35,774 nt of DNA from SURF-24 sp964537965. Lineage in GTDB: Bacteria > Bacteroidota > Ignavibacteria > Ignavibacteriales > SURF-24. Of this stretch, positions 34,760-35,774 are shown piece after piece. Both the position numbers and the translations under genes were made by a program. Every line of letters starts with the position of its first letter. The first letter of the stretch is position 1. Location of the stretch: the NCBI GenBank assembly GCA_964537965.1, contig CAZIDB010000012.1, positions 1 through 35,774 of the forward strand, written 5' to 3'. The notes under the pieces are model-generated. The model did not search any database. It was given only the letters and a program-made list of their open reading frames with translations, and was not told where the DNA came from.

Positions 34760-34795
34760 TTTGTTATGAATACGCCTACTGAATATTTAAATTTG
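34760..34795 (+). promoter_or_regulatory. Weak candidate promoter for nagA
   Basis: TAAATTTG (34788-34795) is a perfect TAnnTTTG box about 35 nt before the nagA start. The nearest upstream TTTG (34760-34763) gives a 24-nt spacer, longer than usual, so the -33 element is uncertain. Confidence 0.3.
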
Positions 34796-34830
34796 TGTTG
34801 TCTTATTAACATTATTGAAGGTAAAAATTA

Positions 34831-35774
34831 ATGAACGAATCCTTATTGATAAAAAATTGCAGAATATATAATTCATTAAGTTCAAATCAACTAAAAAATA
34901 TTCTGGTTGAAAATGGAAAGATTACAGACATTGATTCAACAATAATTTCAGAATCGAATAAAACTCTTGATATAGATGGAAAAATTATTGCTCCCGGTTT
35001 AATTGATGTCCATATTCAGGGTGCAGGCGGTGCTGATATTCTTGACGGGACCGAAGATGCATTGCAGACTATTTCGAAAACACTTACCAGAGTCGGCACA
35101 ACATCATTTCTCGGGACAACGGTTGTTAAGCCACAAGAGAACAACAAGCATCTGAAGCTTGCTAATAATTACATTGAGCAGGGACTGGACGGAGCTAATC
35201 TTCTCGGTTTTCACCTTGAAGGACCATTTATAAACTATAACAAGCGTGGTGGCTTGGATCCGGCAAGTATATATGATTCATCACCGGAAAAATTTGAAGA
35301 AGTTCTTAAGGTTACCGAAGGTAATTTAAGAATGATGACAATTGCCCCTGAACTTCCCGGCAACCTGGAAATAATTAAAGAGCTGAGAAGGAATAATATT
35401 GTTGCAGCATTTGCACACTCAGAGGCGGATTTTGAGGAAACGAAAAGAGGTTTTGATGCCGGTATAAATCACGTTACACATATTTTCAACGCAATGCTCC
35501 CGCTGCATCATCGTAAGCCGGGTCCGCTTGCAGCAATTTTTGAGAACAAGGAAGTATCTGCACAAATAATAAGCGACGGACATCATCTTCATCCGGCAAT
35601 TGTAAAAATACTTTATAAATTTCTTGGCGCTAACAGATGTATTTGCATTACAGACGGTGTACAGGCAATCGGTTTACCCGAAGGAAATTATGTTTACAAC
35701 GGAAGAGAATATACATCAAAGAATGGAGCTGCAAGATACCTTGACGGAACTCTTATCGGTTCTGCCATGAGCCT
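34831..35774 (+). CDS. nagA: N-acetylglucosamine-6-phosphate deacetylase, 5' part
   Basis: The first 314 codons of an amidohydrolase with the NagA layout. IIAPGLIDVHIQGAGG contains the first metal-site segment (H61-I-Q63). LLGFHLEGPFIN follows (E130), then FAHSEA (H196), NHVTHIFNAMLPLHHRKPG (H217), SDGHHLHP, and ITDGVQAIG with the catalytic D275. The deacetylase converts GlcNAc-6-P to GlcN-6-P in the cytoplasm. The frame is open at the window edge, so the C-terminus is missing. The ATG has GAAGG 9 nt upstream. A nagB-like isomerase may follow beyond the window. It links to the GH2/MFS/ROK operon by pathway, not by adjacency. Confidence 0.9.
   Translation, partial: MNESLLIKNCRIYNSLSSNQLKNILVENGKITDIDSTIISESNKTLDIDGKIIAPGLIDVHIQGAGGADILDGTEDALQTISKTLTRVGTTSFLGTTVVKPQENNKHLKLANNYIEQGLDGANLLGFHLEGPFINYNKRGGLDPASIYDSSPEKFEEVLKVTEGNLRMMTIAPELPGNLEIIKELRRNNIVAAFAHSEADFEETKRGFDAGINHVTHIFNAMLPLHHRKPGPLAAIFENKEVSAQIISDGHHLHPAIVKILYKFLGANRCICITDGVQAIGLPEGNYVYNGREYTSKNGAARYLDGTLIGSAMS

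Overview
The window is an AT-rich, gene-dense scaffold piece most consistent with the Ignavibacteria/Chlorobi-Bacteroidota lineage. Three secreted proteins end in a type IX secretion (T9SS) type A sorting domain with the Asn-Tyr-Pro-Asn-Pro-Phe-Asn-Pro motif. There is an S46 dipeptidyl-peptidase, and several upstream regions carry Bacteroidota-like promoter elements (TTG/TTTG, about 19-21 nt, TAnnTTTG). The draft contains three 100-N gaps (4543-4642, 17459-17558, 19361-19460). The second is an artefact, because a 55-bp direct duplication flanks it and removing the Ns plus one copy restores one reading frame.

Layout. 1-1.24 kb: terminator and a minus-strand exported TPR protein. 1.7-6.05 kb: plus-strand operon of a solute-binding lipoprotein, a membrane histidine kinase (catalytic half lost in a gap) and an NtrC-type regulator, with no transporter genes. 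6.2-10.28 kb: a probable unit from a TTTG-N19-AATGTTTG promoter to a hairpin terminator, holding a receiver-only protein, a lipoprotein and two T9SS cargo proteins (one of W/TYTY repeats, one with seven regular DGGY motifs suggesting a beta-propeller). 10.37-13.66 kb: a small domain like the N-terminus of HD-GYP proteins, an HDOD protein and a soluble GAF-PAS-PAS histidine kinase. 13.9-18.8 kb: a sugar operon of GH2 exo-beta-glucosaminidase type, a FucP-like MFS permease and a ROK kinase.

18.98-34.58 kb is almost all minus strand: a CPA2 antiporter fused to a PTS EIIA domain plus a tandem UspA protein; an S46 peptidase; an MNT nucleotidyltransferase next to a HEPN gene broken by two frameshifts; a GH9 enzyme overlapping a third T9SS protein; a cupin, a GNAT protein, a degenerate thymidylate-kinase-like P-loop protein and a YbaK-type deacylase. 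One small plus-strand cysteine/lysine-rich exported protein lies at 30.1 kb. Next come a SSAT-like GNAT, a THUMP-like methyltransferase and an unusual acyl-CoA synthetase-ACP-acyltransferase fusion. The plus-strand 5' part of nagA runs off the right end.

How it fits together (inference): the GH2/MFS/ROK operon and nagA point to scavenging of glucosamine-containing polymers such as chitosan or partly deacetylated chitin. The first 13.7 kb is dominated by signalling proteins coupled to secreted or envelope proteins. No phage, IS element, CRISPR array, tRNA or rRNA was recognised. The least ordinary items are the transporter-less binding-protein/two-component operon, the receiver-plus-T9SS-cargo unit and the lipid-activation fusion with a palindromic operator just before its start.
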